A stretch of 64,000 nucleotides of DNA from Kalaharituber pfeilii (GCA_015179045.1 WHUZ01000026.1:496001-560000); one strand, 5' to 3'; counted from the stretch's first letter, positions 1 through 11,127 are shown. The notes: generated from the letters alone by a model not told the origin. Numbers and translations: made by a program.

Positions 1-1
1 C

Positions 2-391
2 TTTACTCCTGAAATACCAATAAGTGAGCAATACCCTTATGCACAGTCAGAGGTGTTAGAGATCCTGCAGAACCTTCTCAAGTTTAGTCCAGCAAAAAGA
101 GCGCAGCTTCATAATCTATTGAGGCTCCCATATTTTGCAGAGTGGCGTAGTCAATGTGCCTCATACTACGAAAAGTTTTGTCCTAGAATGGTCGACAAAG
201 ACTATGAGAAAATAGACGACTTAACAAAGATCGAAATCTGGATTGAATTGGAAGCGAAACATTCACCTTCATCAATATTTCAGGCTGAGGATATATGCTC
301 AGAGTGTGCATACGAAGAGGAGGAAGCGGAGCTACATGACTTCCATGCCTATAAAGGGGAGCTATATGATGGCGATCGTAGAATGGTTTGA
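2..391 (+). CDS. Protein kinase C-terminal end (partial, cut by window edge)
   Basis: The frame is open from base 2 to a TGA at 389-391, giving about 129 residues with no start, so the 5' part lies outside the window. The segment LEILQNLLKFSPAKRAQLHN followed by LLRLPYFAEW has the layout of kinase subdomain XI: a leucine-rich helix, a DP-like turn, the conserved Arg that salt-bridges the APE Glu, then HPYF-like residues. The last ~70 residues are acidic and contain CSECAYEEEEAEL. I infer the C-lobe end of a Ser/Thr kinase. Catalytic residues are not in the window, so activity and subfamily cannot be judged. Confidence 0.65.
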   Translation, partial: FTPEIPISEQYPYAQSEVLEILQNLLKFSPAKRAQLHNLLRLPYFAEWRSQCASYYEKFCPRMVDKDYEKIDDLTKIEIWIELEAKHSPSSIFQAEDICSECAYEEEEAELHDFHAYKGELYDGDRRMV

Positions 392-1048
392 GTATCTATT
401 CAGTTTTGATTATTGGGAAATATTTATATGTATTCTAGTTATCAATATATTTCTTCCACCTCTCAACTTATCATATGTATTCTAGTCATTAATACTTTTC
501 TATCTCTGCATGGCCCTCAATATTTTCAACTCCTGTACTGAGGCCTCTAACTCCCATATTAAGATCAGGATTTGGGACTTCAGTCCACAATTCTGGACCT
601 GTAGGTCCTGGCACAGTCCATACGCAGTAGAATATAGCGAGGCATATGCTCTCCGGCGTTCCTGTTCAGCTAACAAACACTGTTCAAAAGCGGCTTGTTG
701 CGAAAGGCAGATTGGACAATATAGCGGATCTATATTTCAGTGTTAGTAAATATTGGTTAACTTTTCAATCATGATTAGTACCTTGTTCCTGGCTAGATAT
801 TGAGAATGATTCGTCAGGGATCAATGATCGTCGATGGTTGTCGGGGGATGGGTTCGGATGATCTGAGCCATGTGTTGTATTTTATGTGTTTAAATATTAA
901 TATTATCTGGGGTGGGTCCAGATCCAGCCTCCTGGGTCAAGAACTGAATATAAGAAGGCAATCAAGTCAACCAGATACATTAACCGCCCTGAGTCCGCCC
1001 TGAGTCTGCCCTAAGTCCACCCCAGATATATCGCATTCATCATTCATA
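392..1048. other. Intergenic stretch
   Basis: No supported gene. A short degenerate tandem of three 11-bp units (CCCTGAGTCYG type) lies at about 986-1022, just before the next ORF. Confidence 0.5.
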
Positions 1049-1381
1049 ATGTCTAAGAAATACAGTACGGATGAAGAGGCCTTTCTGACTCGTTTACAAG
1101 GCACGAAAATTACTCGAAACTGTTGGAAGGCAATTCGGGAGCAGTTTAACTCGATATTCGGAACCAACCGAACTATAGAAGGACTTCGAAGCAAGTACTA
1201 CTCGATGCGCCGAGAGTCAAACCGAAATGTAAATGTGAGTTTAATGTCCATAACACATAGTATTTTCCTAGTTAACTCTAGTCAGAACGACTCCAATGAG
1301 GATTCTTTACTTGATACTGCGACTCTCGCAAATATCTTTGAAACAGATGATGTAGGGTTATCCCCCAATCATACTACCTAA
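1049..1381 (+). CDS. Short SANT/Myb-like protein
   Basis: An ATG-started ORF of 110 residues. Residues ~8-52 (DEEAFLTRLQ, then CWKAIREQF, then RSKYYSMRR) have the spaced aromatic and charged pattern of a SANT/Myb-like or trihelix DNA-binding domain. A GTGAGT donor at 1235 and a CAG at 1283-1285 define a possible 51-nt in-frame intron; removing it deletes a hydrophobic stretch that does not resemble the rest. Residues after it are acidic and polar. It could be a small regulator or a leftover of a transposon-derived Myb gene. Function is inferred from the domain pattern only. Confidence 0.45.
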   Translation: MSKKYSTDEEAFLTRLQGTKITRNCWKAIREQFNSIFGTNRTIEGLRSKYYSMRRESNRNVNVSLMSITHSIFLVNSSQNDSNEDSLLDTATLANIFETDDVGLSPNHTT

Positions 1382-1941
1382 GCATACTAATGATCAAAGT
1401 TTTGGTTGGATAGTATGTTGCTATTTCCGGATATAGACTTTCCTCCAAGTTGTGCCTGGGGCTAGGAATAACCATGCATTTGGGCCGGATATGGATATGT
1501 GATGGTTTCCTTTTTCTCTTTTTTTCTATTTGTTTTCTGGTCCTCTTTGTAGTCTCATCGAGTTGTATGTAACATTTCAAGAACGTTTCCTACAAACGAA
1601 CGCATTAGATTTCTGCTATAAGATGTCCACAATGAGTACCGTACCGCTTAGTGCTCAGTCGGGTACCGGAATTCGTTCACACCAGGTGTGGATCGTTCAC
1701 ACCAGGTGGCGTAGCGCGCAATGAGAGGCGGTGGCTCTTAGTTGATAAACTGGATGGCTCACACACTGAGTGTCTCCGGTCTACTGGCTCCTCTTTATTG
1801 TCCACCTGTTCGCCTCCTTGTCCCCGCGTTCCTCCCCGCATTCCGCCTCGCAGTCCTCCCTAGCAGTTTCTACTCACATCTCCCCGACGCTACTCCGCCT
1901 CTCCCCCAGCCTTCGCGGCTCCTCCAAGGCCCACCAAGGGA
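1382..1941. other. Intergenic stretch upstream of the DGAT2-like fragment
   Basis: Long pyrimidine-rich frames are open here but none is recognisable. A near-tandem CGTTCACACCAGGTG occurs twice around 1674-1710. The 5' part of the following DGAT2-like fragment may be decayed in this stretch. Confidence 0.4.
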
Positions 1942-2222
1942 GGAGGCAATGTAATTATAATCGTCGTCGGCGGCGCCCACGAGTCCCTCCTAACCGTCAC
2001 GCACATCACTCGCCTCATCCTCCGCAGGCGCCTCGGCTTCATCAAACTCGCCCTCCGCCACCCCAACACCGCCCTCGTGCCCGTGTTCCCCATTGGCGAA
2101 AACGAGGCCTTCGATACTATACCGTGCTCCCGGAGAAGGGGTCCTGGCTGTTCCCGTTCCAGCATGCGGTCAAAAGATTGCACGATGGGATGGACGGTTC
2201 CGATGTTTGCGAGACCGGGGGT
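1942..2222 (+). pseudogene. DGAT2-like acyltransferase fragment, frameshifted
   Basis: One frame reads IIIVVGGAHESLL, then RRRLGFIKLALRHPNTALVP and VFPIGENEAFDT. This matches the conserved VVGGA.E..L / R.GF.KLALR.GA.LVPVF..GEN block of diacylglycerol O-acyltransferase 2. The expected continuation GSWLFPFQ appears in a second frame, and GWTVPMFARPG (family: GF.LPLF.GRG) is back in the first, so at least two small indels break it. Homology stops at a poly(T) run, where the tail of a minus-strand LINE begins. No continuation was recognised beyond that LINE. Only the middle of the enzyme is present. Confidence 0.65.
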
Positions 2223-2399
2223 GTTTTTTTTTTTGTTTTTTTTTTAAATCACATAACCCCGCTTGTAGCACGTGGCCATGGCAGGGACCCTGGGCGAACC
2301 CTCATAGCCCGGTGTCAGGCTCACTATCAACTAATTCCAAATACACGACCCCCGACCTCCTCCCTCCTTCCTCAAAACTTCATGAAGGAGAAAAACCTC

Positions 2400-3261
2400 C
2401 CCAGCTCATCCCATTCTTCTCCGTTCTCCCCCTTCCTTTTCCAATCTTTCTCCACGTCCTCCCATGATCTGAAAACGCTCCGGTCGCAATCTCTGGTCTC
2501 TGCACTCGAAAGCCACGTGGTCTCCGGACTGCACTTCTCCACATCCACATCTTTCTGATTCTACCTTTCCTATCGTCTTCAGCCACTCCCTTACCCTTCC
2601 TCTCCCTAGCCTCAAGGCCGGGAAATTTGACACCGCTATCCTATTCCACTCCATCACCTTCCCCCTCCCTCACCCTCCTGCTCTTCCTGTACTCTTTCAT
2701 TCTCTGCCTAACCCCACTTCCCGTCGCTATCTCTTTCCCTTTTCTGTGGTCCCCTTCTTTGCATTCTCATCTGGTTTCTCATTCTCTGTTATCCCTATGT
2801 GTGTTTTAACCCACATTAGCCTCACGTCCCCCCGTCCGTTTCCTTTTCTCGATCTTGGTCACCACTTCTCTCACATCCCCCGTCTTCCCCCTTCCTTCTC
2901 TTCCTGCGTTCTGGAGTGCCCATATTGTTGCCTCCAATTCTGAACACACCAGAACTGGCACCTCCTCTGGCACCATTTCTAAGCTCTTCTCACCCCCCCC
3001 CACCTCCCCATCAAACACTGTTGCTATTCTCTCTACCACCTCCGCCTTCTTCCCAGACCACCCCCACACCCCCTCTCCCACTTTTCCTTCCTCTACTTTG
3101 CTCCCATCTGAGAATAAGACCGCCCTCTCTCTTCCGGCCTCTTCTACAGAAGTCTCCCACTTTTCTTTTCCTCCTGACTTTCTCCCCAGCCTTTCCACTT
3201 CCTTCACTTCTACCTTCTCGCACTTCCCTCCCCAGCTCAGTTCTTCTTCTTCCTCACTCAT
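2400..3261 (-). pseudogene. LINE ORF2 RNase H and C-terminal Cys/His motif
   Basis: AVLFSDGSKVEEG gives the first RNase H Asp, and SELEATIWAL gives the helix Glu. Downstream, CGCGEVQSGDHVAFEC fits the CxCG..E...H....C motif that ends many LINE ORF2 proteins. The pieces lie in different frames, so the gene is dead. The RNase H form (FSDGS) differs from the YTDGS form of the tail-A elements in this window. Confidence 0.6.
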
Positions 3262-3509
3262 CCTACTCCATCATGCCTGCCAGCGGTCCGTCACCCCCTC
3301 GTATCTGTCCTTCTCTGCCGTGGCCCATTGCAAGTCCCAGTCTCTCCAGTGTCTCGCCTCCTGCTCCACCCCTTGACTCTCTCCGTTGAAGTCTGCCGTA
3401 AGGACTTCTGCCAGTTCTGTTGGCCTCTCCACTTCCCATATTATCACCCTTGCCTATGCTGCATCCATATCGTCTCTATATCTTCTACTCCACAGATATA
3501 GTTCATCTT

Positions 3510-3866
3510 CTCCCTGCTACACTACTACAGTGGAGTGATCCGACCCCCCATTCCTCAGTTCCACCTCTACCCTCCTCTCTTCCTTCCATTTCCATTGTTT
3601 CTCTCAGTCTCCTGCCTCTCCCATTTTCCCTCGTCTCTCTCTCCCTGCTACACTACTACAGTGGAGTGATCCGACCCCCCATTCCTCAGTTCCACCTCTA
3701 CCCTCCTCTCTATCTCTCTTATCCATACCCAGTCTATCCTCGATTCTCTTATTTTCCCCTCTACCTCTCTCCTCCACGTGGCCTCCCTTTTTCCTACCAA
3801 CCTGAATCCTTCCATTTCCATTGTTTCTCTCAGTCTCCTGCCTCTCCCATTTTCCCTCGTCTCTCT
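3510..3866. repeat. Rearranged partial duplication inside the LINE endonuclease
   Basis: Block A (71 bp) occurs at 3510-3580 and 3641-3711. Block B (60 bp) occurs at 3581-3640 and 3807-3866. In the second set A and B are separated by 95 bp (3712-3806); in the first they abut. So a 131-bp copy lacking the middle 95 bp was added next to the original. By eye the block copies appear identical, so the event looks recent relative to the decay of the host LINE. Confidence 0.8.
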
Positions 3867-4330
3867 TATGCTCCACATCTCGCTATAGGCATTCCAATCC
3901 CCAAATAATATTGTCTTCCCTCTCCCCTTCACTATCCCATCTAACCATTCCTAGAACTCTTCCTCCTTCCACCTGTTGTCTTCGTACACTCCCCTACTCT
4001 CATGTCCCCCACTCTCTGCCAGACTATATTCTCTCCGTCCTCCCCCTTCCTCTTCCTTCCCCCTCTCTTCCTCCAGCCGCATACTCTTGTCCTCTCTTCT
4101 ACTCCGTTTACCCTTTCCAATGCGGGGGTATGTCCCAGTCACCCAATTGTCTCCTACTTTTTTCTTCCACACTTCTGCCTCTCATGCTGCGCTCATACCC
4201 TCCTTCACGATATCCTACCTCCACCAATGCCCCGTGTCTATCCCTCCTCCTACATTCATATACCCTATTTTTACTACCATGGTGATAGACCCGGGCCATC
4301 GTATCCCTCATCTTCCTAGTCACTTTGACT
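3641..4330 (-). pseudogene. LINE ORF2 endonuclease domain, nonsense and rearranged
   Basis: ILFGDWNAYSEMWS matches the (I/V)xGDFNAxxxxW motif of the exonuclease-endonuclease-phosphatase fold. Further on the minus strand come RIDWVWI and the SDHSTVVV catalytic end. A TAG interrupts the frame just upstream (EEEF-stop-EWLDG). Part of the domain is duplicated toward the 3' side (see the repeat at 3510-3866). The domain nicks target DNA in intact elements. Confidence 0.65.
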
Positions 4331-4535
4331 CGGTGGGATTATTCCTCTAACTACTACCTTCCCAACGTGTTTCGATTCCTGCAAGTTTGTCTTTGGATCC
4401 ACCTCCATGCCTCCCTCTCTTCTCTACTGTACATCCCGCAAAAACTGTCTTAGCCTCACTGTTTGCACTTCCCTATCCCATACTTCCTCTACCCCACTCT
4501 TCTCCCTCACTACTTCCTTGCCCTTCTCTTTTCCC

Positions 4536-7071
4536 TTATTCTCTGATTCTTTTTCCTTCCTCTTCTCCTCCGCCCTCTTCTCTTGAGTCGTCCTCATGGT
4601 CTTTGGCCCTCTTGGCATATTCTCTAGGACTGATTTCTCTTACGGTCGTTTCGAGTATTGATGTCGCCGCCTTTGGTCTCTTGGGACATACTCTCGCCAC
4701 ATGTCCTTCCACATCGCAGTTGTAACAGCACATACTTCCCTTCCTATACTTGCACTCTCTCACCAAGTGCCCCTTCTTTCTGCATTTGTAACACTACGTT
4801 CCCTGGCTGCCTCCTACTAGTATGCTTTCCCTACTTCCCCACATTACCACCTCTTTTCTCTCCCCCCCTGAGGGAACCTCGATCCCTTCTCCTCTCCTTA
4901 CCTCTCTCCACTCCTCCCCCTCCTCATGTTCCCATTGCTTCTTGCTATCTAAGCATACGATACTCTTATGTCTCCTTGCATATGTAGCCCTGGCTTATAT
5001 CTTTCTACCTCTTTCTTTTCTCCTTTCCACCTCAGCCCATTCTTCAATACCTTCACTGCCTCTTCCGCATCCGCCACTTCCACCTTCAACATCGATGTCT
5101 TTGGAGGTTCGAAGGATAGTTGTATCGCAAACCTCATGGGTGGCCTACTCCCGAACCTGATCCCTGAGTTATCCTCCCTCAGTCTCTTCCTCATTATCTC
5201 CTCCTTTTCCATTCCCTCCAAGAAGTCTGCTCCTTTCATGACTACTGCCACTACCTTCTTATTATATATTTCTACCCTCACTATATCCTCCCCAAAGATC
5301 AACCTCATTCATTCTGTAAATCTTTCTATAACCTCCTTCTCCTTTATCCCCTTCCTGATATCTGTGACTAATCATATCCTTTCTTTCTGCGACAATTGCC
5401 GAGTCTCTTATAATATTCGTGATCCTCATCCCTTCTCTTCCTTCTATATTCTTCAATAACTCCCACAGATCCCCATACTTTTCTAGCAATCTCTTTCTTT
5501 ATTTATTCCCTTCTGGGCCATACGGCACCTCCCTCTTGTGCGTGGTTCTTATATGTTTTTTGCTAGTTTTCTCCCTCCTACAATCATCTAGGTCTCTCCC
5601 TCGTATCTCTTTTCTGCCTCCCTCGCCGCTTTTCCCGCCCCTTCCTTCGCCTCTCTCTCTCCTCCTGTAACTCCTGTATTTCCTTTCTACTTCTTCTGCC
5701 TCCATAATTCTTTTCCCAATCTCTGCTCTCTCCCTCACCTTCGCCCTCTCTTCCGCTACTCTGCTTTCTATTAGTTCTTCCGCCTTCCTCTTTCTCTCCT
5801 CCTCTACTGCCTCCTTCTTTCTTTTCTCCTCCGTCTGTCTCCTCAACTCTCTTACTTGCTTCTCAATCTCTCTCTTCTTTTCTACCTCTCTCCTTTCCCT
5901 CTCTCTTGCTGCCCTCGCTTCTTCTGTCTCCTATTTTTCTTTCTCTATTGCTAAACCCATTGCAGTGTGTATCTCCACTACCATCTTCTCTAACCTCTCT
6001 ATCCGTCTTTCTTTCCAACTCTTCCTCTCTTACTCTTTCCCACCTTTCGACGTTCTCCCTCATCGTTGCGTTCATTTCCCTCAGGGCTCCCACTATGATC
6101 ACATCCTCATACTCTTCTGCCATCCTTCTCTCCTTTCTTGCTGCCTCCTCCATTAGTTCTTGTATCCCCGCTTCGCATCTTTTCTTCGCGATTGTTTCCC
6201 ACATATTCATTATGGTTCCTGCCAAAGCTGCTCTTTCTCTCTTTTTTCCCTTCTCTCTTCCCATCTTAACCAATTTCTTGTCCATTATATTCACCGCCCT
6301 CAATAAAACGAATGCTTGTTTAATGTCCGGTACCTCTTGGTCTTCCTTTTCCTCCTCCTCCCCCTCCCTCTTCTCTTCTGCTCCTGTATCCATCTCCTCT
6401 CCTTCCTCTCCTCTTTCTCTTTGCTCTTCGCCCTCTCCTCCATTTTTCTCCCCCTGATCCCTTCCTTGTGTTGGGATCTCCGGTTCTGGCTGTGAGTCTG
6501 GGATCTCCTCCATCAAAGTCCTCATTCTCCGTAGTCTCGGTAGTGCTGGCACTACCCCCTCCTTTCCCCTCCCCTTTTCTCTCCCTGTACTTGGGGATCC
6601 CTCTTCCTGTAGTCCTTCTACCCTTCCCCAGCTCGGCATCATTCTCGTAGTTCTTGGTGTGACCTGCTGCCTCTTGAACACGACCACGGGGCCTCGCTTG
6701 ACCGTGATGTACTCTCTTGTTCCGTTCTCGATTTCTTCTTCTTCCTTTTCGATCACAATCCCTTCTTCTCCTTCCTTGTATCTTCTGAAAGCCGCTGCAT
6801 CTGCACTCCACATTCCTACCACCTCCTTCAGCTTCCTAACTGGTTTGTTCTCCTCATTAAAAATCCTTCTGCTGATCCAGATGATGCTCTCATATCCTCT
6901 CGCTTCTGCTGCCTCTTCGGCATCCTTCCTTATCTCCTCAATCATATCCAACTTTCCTTCATATTCTTCCCCTTTCCTGACTGCTCTCTGCAACCTTTCG
7001 TTTACCGTGATGATCTCTCCATCCTCTCCTCCAATCCTCGCCTCGCCAACCACTATCCTACTCTTTCCCAT
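4536..7071 (-). pseudogene. LINE ORF1 (gag-like) with two CCHC knuckles, broken
   Basis: The first 402 codons (7071-5863) are open and start MGKSRIVVGEARI. They are highly charged with Glu/Lys-rich coiled-coil-like tracts. The rest continues in shifting frames: a coiled-coil piece (5846-5499), an RRM-like piece with MRFAIQLSFEPPKTS (about 5308-4949), then two tandem zinc knuckles, CYKCRKKGHLVREC and CYNCDVEGHVARVC, at about 4800-4700. Both knuckles fit C-x2-C-x4-H-x4-C. Such proteins coat LINE RNA. At least three frame breaks make this copy non-functional. Confidence 0.65.
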
Positions 7072-7099
7072 TCCTCTGCATCCTCAATTCCCCAAATAG

Positions 7100-7842
7100 T
7101 ATTTCTATCTAGCACATAGATCGCGCCTGTCCACCCTTCGTTGATTGGTCCCAGAAATTCTAGACCTTCTACCGACATCTCTTCCGTTCCGTTCCTGTAT
7201 TCTCTGCAAGAGGAGTAGTGGCTTGATCACTTTTGAGAACAGGGTATTCCATTTCTAGTGTGGTGTGCTCGGGAATTCTGTACTGACCGTCTAAGTCGGG
7301 AATGCCTTTCGAAGATCGCATGTATCCGAATGCCTTTCGAAGATGGCATGTATCCAATTCTCTTTGCAATATATCAATCCAACCATCCAGAAAACCATCA
7401 ATGCAATTCTTGGGTCATCAAAGTAAAACCAAATTCCTGCAACATTAATGGCTACTTATTAGAATATTAATGAAATTCCTCTATAGATCAATCTTTCGAC
7501 AGCCATACAGAACAACTTAAACACACCGTCATAACTTTCCAAACTGACCAAATCTTCAACCTATATATTTCTCAGCACGACACACTTGTGATATTCCCTC
7601 ACATAAGAGGTCGTGACGTGATATATGGGCAGCTGTTCCACGCCACTTCGTTCTGGAACGAGTGGCCCCGAACACAGTTATGGCTTGGCACGAGTTCAAC
7701 ATATTCCTACGCGCCAAGGCTCTTAGCTACTTCAACGAGCGTTAAAGGCAGCTCATTGCGCTGAGTAAGCGCTTGGCATCGCAAAGCGAGAGTTCACTGA
7801 ATCCTGGCATGAGACAATCAGAGCTGAGCGGCATCAACCTTC
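7100..7842. other. Intergenic stretch before the first HNH gene
   Basis: No coding signal was recognised. It holds the 28-bp tandem pair at 7300-7355 and probably the promoter of the gene that starts at 7843. Confidence 0.4.
7300..7355. repeat. 28-bp tandem duplication
   Basis: Two adjacent 28-bp units starting GAATGCCTTTCGAAGAT differ at a single base (C versus G). Confidence 0.85.
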
Positions 7843-9003
7843 ATGCTTTACCAAAGGATGGATCCTTCCCGCACTACATCCTCAGATGAGGGCTCTCCTC
7901 TAACCTCCCTGCCTAGCGACCTGACTGCATATGAGCAGTTAGTGAGTGATGTAGGTGAGCGGATAGCGACATATAAGCCCAGAGATCCTAACGATCGCAC
8001 TGTTGCCATCCTCGAGGCCTTCAGCAAGTATCTGCCTCGAGAAGGTCGTGACAATTTTTACGAAGATATTCTCGGCTGTAACGCACAGGAAGAACTGAAG
8101 AGTCTTGGAGATCATCTTTACACGGCAATTCTCTTGCCCAGTAAGTTGTGCTGCTGTGGGAATTAAATTGTACAAATGGAGGGCGTTACTCACATGGTCC
8201 ATAAATATAGTGAAAGCACATGGAAAGACCCCAGCCCCTACACCTTCGCCACAATTTGGCGCCGAAACAAGAGTAGAGGAGATAGCAGGAGACATTGCAG
8301 CAAGTTCCCGGAACCAACAAAGGTGGCTAAAAAAGGCATGCCTAGCAAGAGATGGCAACAGGTGTATGCTCACGGGAGTTTACGATGGACTTGAGAGCCT
8401 GAAATTACCGGCGACAGAGCTTTCCGACCTTAAAATAGGGGACACGGAACTGGTACACATCATCCCATTCGCTCTGGCGATGTTTGGACCAAATGAGGTT
8501 CAACAAGCCTCAATAATTTGGGATGCAATTTATCGTTACTTTCCTAGCCTGCTTTCCCGGTTAAACTTCTCTACAGACAATATAAATGACACCTGCAATG
8601 CGATGACTTTGAACTCTGGATTACACGCCCCGTTTGGGAGGTTCTCATTTGCTCTGGAACCAACCGTAAGTGATAATCATCTTTGCTTACCTGGTGCCTA
8701 CGTTGTTTATTGACTTGATAGTAGAGCCATGGGAATGAGTATCTCTTAAGGAGATACCGCCGCTTCCCAACATTCTTTGATCCTCTGCTCCCTGATAATG
8801 GGATCATGAAGTTCACCGCACATCATCCATCCCACAGGCTCCCACATCCAACACTCCTGGAGACCCATGCTTCAATTGCAAAAATCCTGCACATGAGTGG
8901 AATGGGGGAGTACATTGAGAACCTTCTTCGTGAACGAGAATTGATTGGGTGTCTTGCTAATGATGGAAGCACCGATATCAAAGCACTTTTGATGGTCTAT
9001 TGA
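7843..9003 (+). CDS. HNH endonuclease-domain protein, three exons
   Basis: Exons 7843-8140, 8211-8665 and 8725-9003 join in frame to 343 residues. Intron 1 (70 nt) has GTAAGT..TATAG and restores the frame at phase 1. Intron 2 (59 nt) has GTAAGT, a TTGAC branch and TAG. The central domain reads LARDGNRCMLTG, then ELVHIIPFAL, then NAMTLNSGLHAPFGRFSFAL. This is the C..T(G), xxHI(I/V)PF and N...L....H..F layout of fungal HNH proteins, with His-Ile-Ile as the HNH His. Such proteins may nick DNA, but their cellular role is largely unknown. A second, diverged member lies at 33555-35121. The first ATG is used; an internal start at 7858 is possible. Confidence 0.8.
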
Positions 9004-9879
9004 GCGATCTTAGACTTGGGTTACATGACCTGATATGGTCTGATTGTGAGAAATCTTTATTTCTATTTCTAGTTTCCCTCTTCTATTTTTTTCTTTTCCC
9101 TTTATTGATAGTAAATGTAAGCAAATTGTGCTCAAGATGTCTTTTTAATTAAAAAACAAGATGTTATTAAACTTGTGAAGTTGGATGTAGAAGGTGGTGA
9201 TCTGGTCATTCAACGTTCCTTGTCACGTGCTTTGTATATGTTCCAGCCCAGCATGCTTTTTCATCACTTGCCTGGGGCGGTTCGTCCACGGCCGACCCAA
9301 CGCCCGCCCAGTAATCACTACCCAACCGATCATGGCTAGACCGGTTTATTTGTTCAATGTACGGTAGATTAAAATGAGTTACCCCGGTTTAAATGAGAGA
9401 GATTTCATAGTTTAAAACGGAGCATTTCAGTCTATCTCACCTGTACGGTGCTTGAGTGCCAGGATCGACATGGAACTAGAATCGAGCCGGTTATCCCAAC
9501 ATCCCTCACCGGCGACGCCTCCAGCAGCATATGCAGCTACAACTCCGATGGTTCCTCGAGCGGTATCTCCAGGGCCCCTCCCTCCAACTGAAGCAGTCTG
9601 AATGATTCAGACTATTGCTCACGGGGAACTGTGGCTGAACCTATGCAAGAAATTTGTAGGTAGGTAGGTGCTAGGTGGTTGCTAGCAGTGCAGGTCCCTC
9701 TTGGCACAATCCCGCACCGTACGTACTCCTGTCAATCACTGTTACGAATAAGTCCCTCTATCTAGGTACTCTGATACTATCTACGGAAAGCATCTCAAGT
9801 AAAGTGCCTGCTTCGTGAATCTTTGGCTCAACTCGCGTAGCATTTCATAGCCATCCACCCCCGTCCGCTCGTGGTATGT
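9004..9879. other. Intergenic stretch
   Basis: No gene or transposon end was recognised. A short run of GTAGGTAGGTAGGTG-type repeats is at about 9657-9670. Confidence 0.4.
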
Positions 9880-11127
9880 CATCCCATTCTGAAACGTACT
9901 CCTCCCATCCGTCCTAGTCGGTGACGCTTATGGCTCGCGTTCGGGGTTTTGTTCCTCAACTGAGCCACAGAGCCACCCTTTTTAGCATCGCGTGGTCCCA
10001 GTAGGCTATCCACGTGATCCCCGTGCTGGTATATTCTCCGGTTCTCGCGAAGACCAGGTCCAGCTGCGCCTTCCTCAGTCTGCCTTCCACCCTCCTCTGC
10101 CATGTCGTCGTCCCTTTTGGTAATTGCTGCGTGAGGCCTTGGGCATCCATGCTCTCCTCAAGGGCCTTCCCTCTGGCCTCGCCACAAAGGCATCAAAGGT
10201 AACACGGCAGCAGATAGCCCGGCAAAGATCGGGGTGCACCTCCCATACCAGGACGAGGTCGTCACCGAGGCAGGAATTCGACAGGTTTCGAGGTCCTGGA
10301 GAGCCAGCGAGAGAAACAGACTAAATCTGACCTACAGACCACTGACGAGACTTGGACGCAGGGTATCGACACTGGCAGGCCTGCTCGGCGGGAAGTCCCT
10401 GAGATGATGGCAGTTCGCAATTGGTAAAACAGACAGCCCGGAGAGCCGGTGGTGTGGGGACTCTGGGGAGGAGGAGGAGACCACCGAACACGTGTTTAGT
10501 AGATGCAAGACATGGAAAAGGAAATGGCCCTGTGGAATGACTGGACTGATAAGGCCACCGAAGGACAAGAACAAGGACAAGGACAAGGACCCTCTACTGG
10601 AGGTGCTTGAGTGGGTCGACGGATAGAATGGCCTTCCTTAACTCTATCTTTTCTTTATTTCCTCTCATTTCTCTCTCGTACGCAATTAGGGGACGATGCA
10701 TAAGTTGGACCTATTTCCTTTATTCTCATTTACCCTGTTATGTAACTAAACCTTGTCATAGCCCAAAGGGCGGCATACGAGTAATGATATGAAAAAAAAA
10801 AAAAAAAAACCCTCTGGGCTCCTGTTTGTGTAACCAGGCGACGTCGTGACTGTTGCAGTCCCCGATTAGCATGTCTACGTCCCCCATGCCCTCCAGTTCC
10901 TTCCCGATATCTGCCTCGCTGTTCCAGTACACTCCGGCGATTCTCCGGCCCCCTATTTCTATCACGACGTGGCCGTCCTGGCCCTGTGCCTTGGTCAACT
11001 GTATCCTGTCTTTCTTGACGTACTCTGCTACCCTTCTTTCCCTGTCTGCTACGTATACCATCCCATAGGCCGGGTGGAAGCTGGTGGCCCCCCCTGGTGC
11101 CCTCCAGTTCTCCCCATCTTCATTCAA
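9880..11127 (-). mobile_element. LINE endonuclease fragment, split by a later LINE insertion
   Basis: On the minus strand, 11127-10818 encodes an endonuclease piece (VYVADRERRVAEYV, then AGVYWNSEADI, then MLIGDCNSHDVAWLHKQEP). The same frame resumes at 10168 with LEESMDAQGLTQQ, TTTWQRRVEG and LRKAQLDLVFA. The gap is a plus-strand LINE 3' end flanked by the direct repeat CCCTCTGG (10169-10176 and 10810-10817); the reading frame is continuous across the repaired site. The RT and 3' end are missing on the left, and on the right the fragment abuts a Tc1 transposase. Confidence 0.7.
10177..10809 (+). mobile_element. LINE 3' fragment, tail-A type, with 8-bp target duplication
   Basis: A 633-bp insert encodes the end of ORF2: QVTRQQIARQ-like residues, then SPESRWCGDSGEEEETTEHV with its Cys/His motif, then LLEVLEWVDG and a stop. 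A 3' UTR and tail A follow (CTTGT..GCCCAAAGGGC..ACGAG, ATGATAT) with an A-rich run at 10789-10809. TSD CCCTCTGG flanks both sides. The outer stem differs from the usual CTCGC/GCGAG on both strands of the stem, so pairing is kept. Confidence 0.8.

Larger units (their letters stand above)
2223..7100 (-). mobile_element. Degenerate Tad1-like LINE, tail-B type
   Basis: On the minus strand the order is ORF1 with CCHC knuckles (about 7071-4536), an endonuclease domain (about 4330-3640), an RNase H domain with a C-terminal Cys/His motif (about 3260-2400), then a 3' tail and poly(A), seen on the plus strand as poly(T) at 2223-2246. The tail carries CCCTGCC..AAGCGGGG (tail B). This architecture fits fungal Tad1/I-group LINEs. 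No reverse transcriptase core was found between the endonuclease and RNase H pieces, which lie only ~400 bp apart, so the copy cannot be autonomous. The 5' boundary is set roughly, where ORF1 homology ends. Confidence 0.75.

Noticed and set aside
2855..3389. Plus-strand ORFs of 157-173 residues
   Set aside because: Pyrimidine-rich antisense of the LINE RNase H region.
5906..6457. Long plus-strand ORF of 183 residues opposite the LINE
   Set aside because: Leu/Ser/Pro-rich shadow of the purine-rich LINE ORF1 on the minus strand; no start context or domain.
7300..7355. CRISPR-like repeats
   Set aside because: Two adjacent units without spacers in a eukaryotic genome; a simple tandem duplication.
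10177..11127. Twin-priming inversion of one LINE
   Set aside because: Opposite orientations suggested it at first, but the CCCTCTGG duplication and the frame running across the gap show a separate insertion into an older element.
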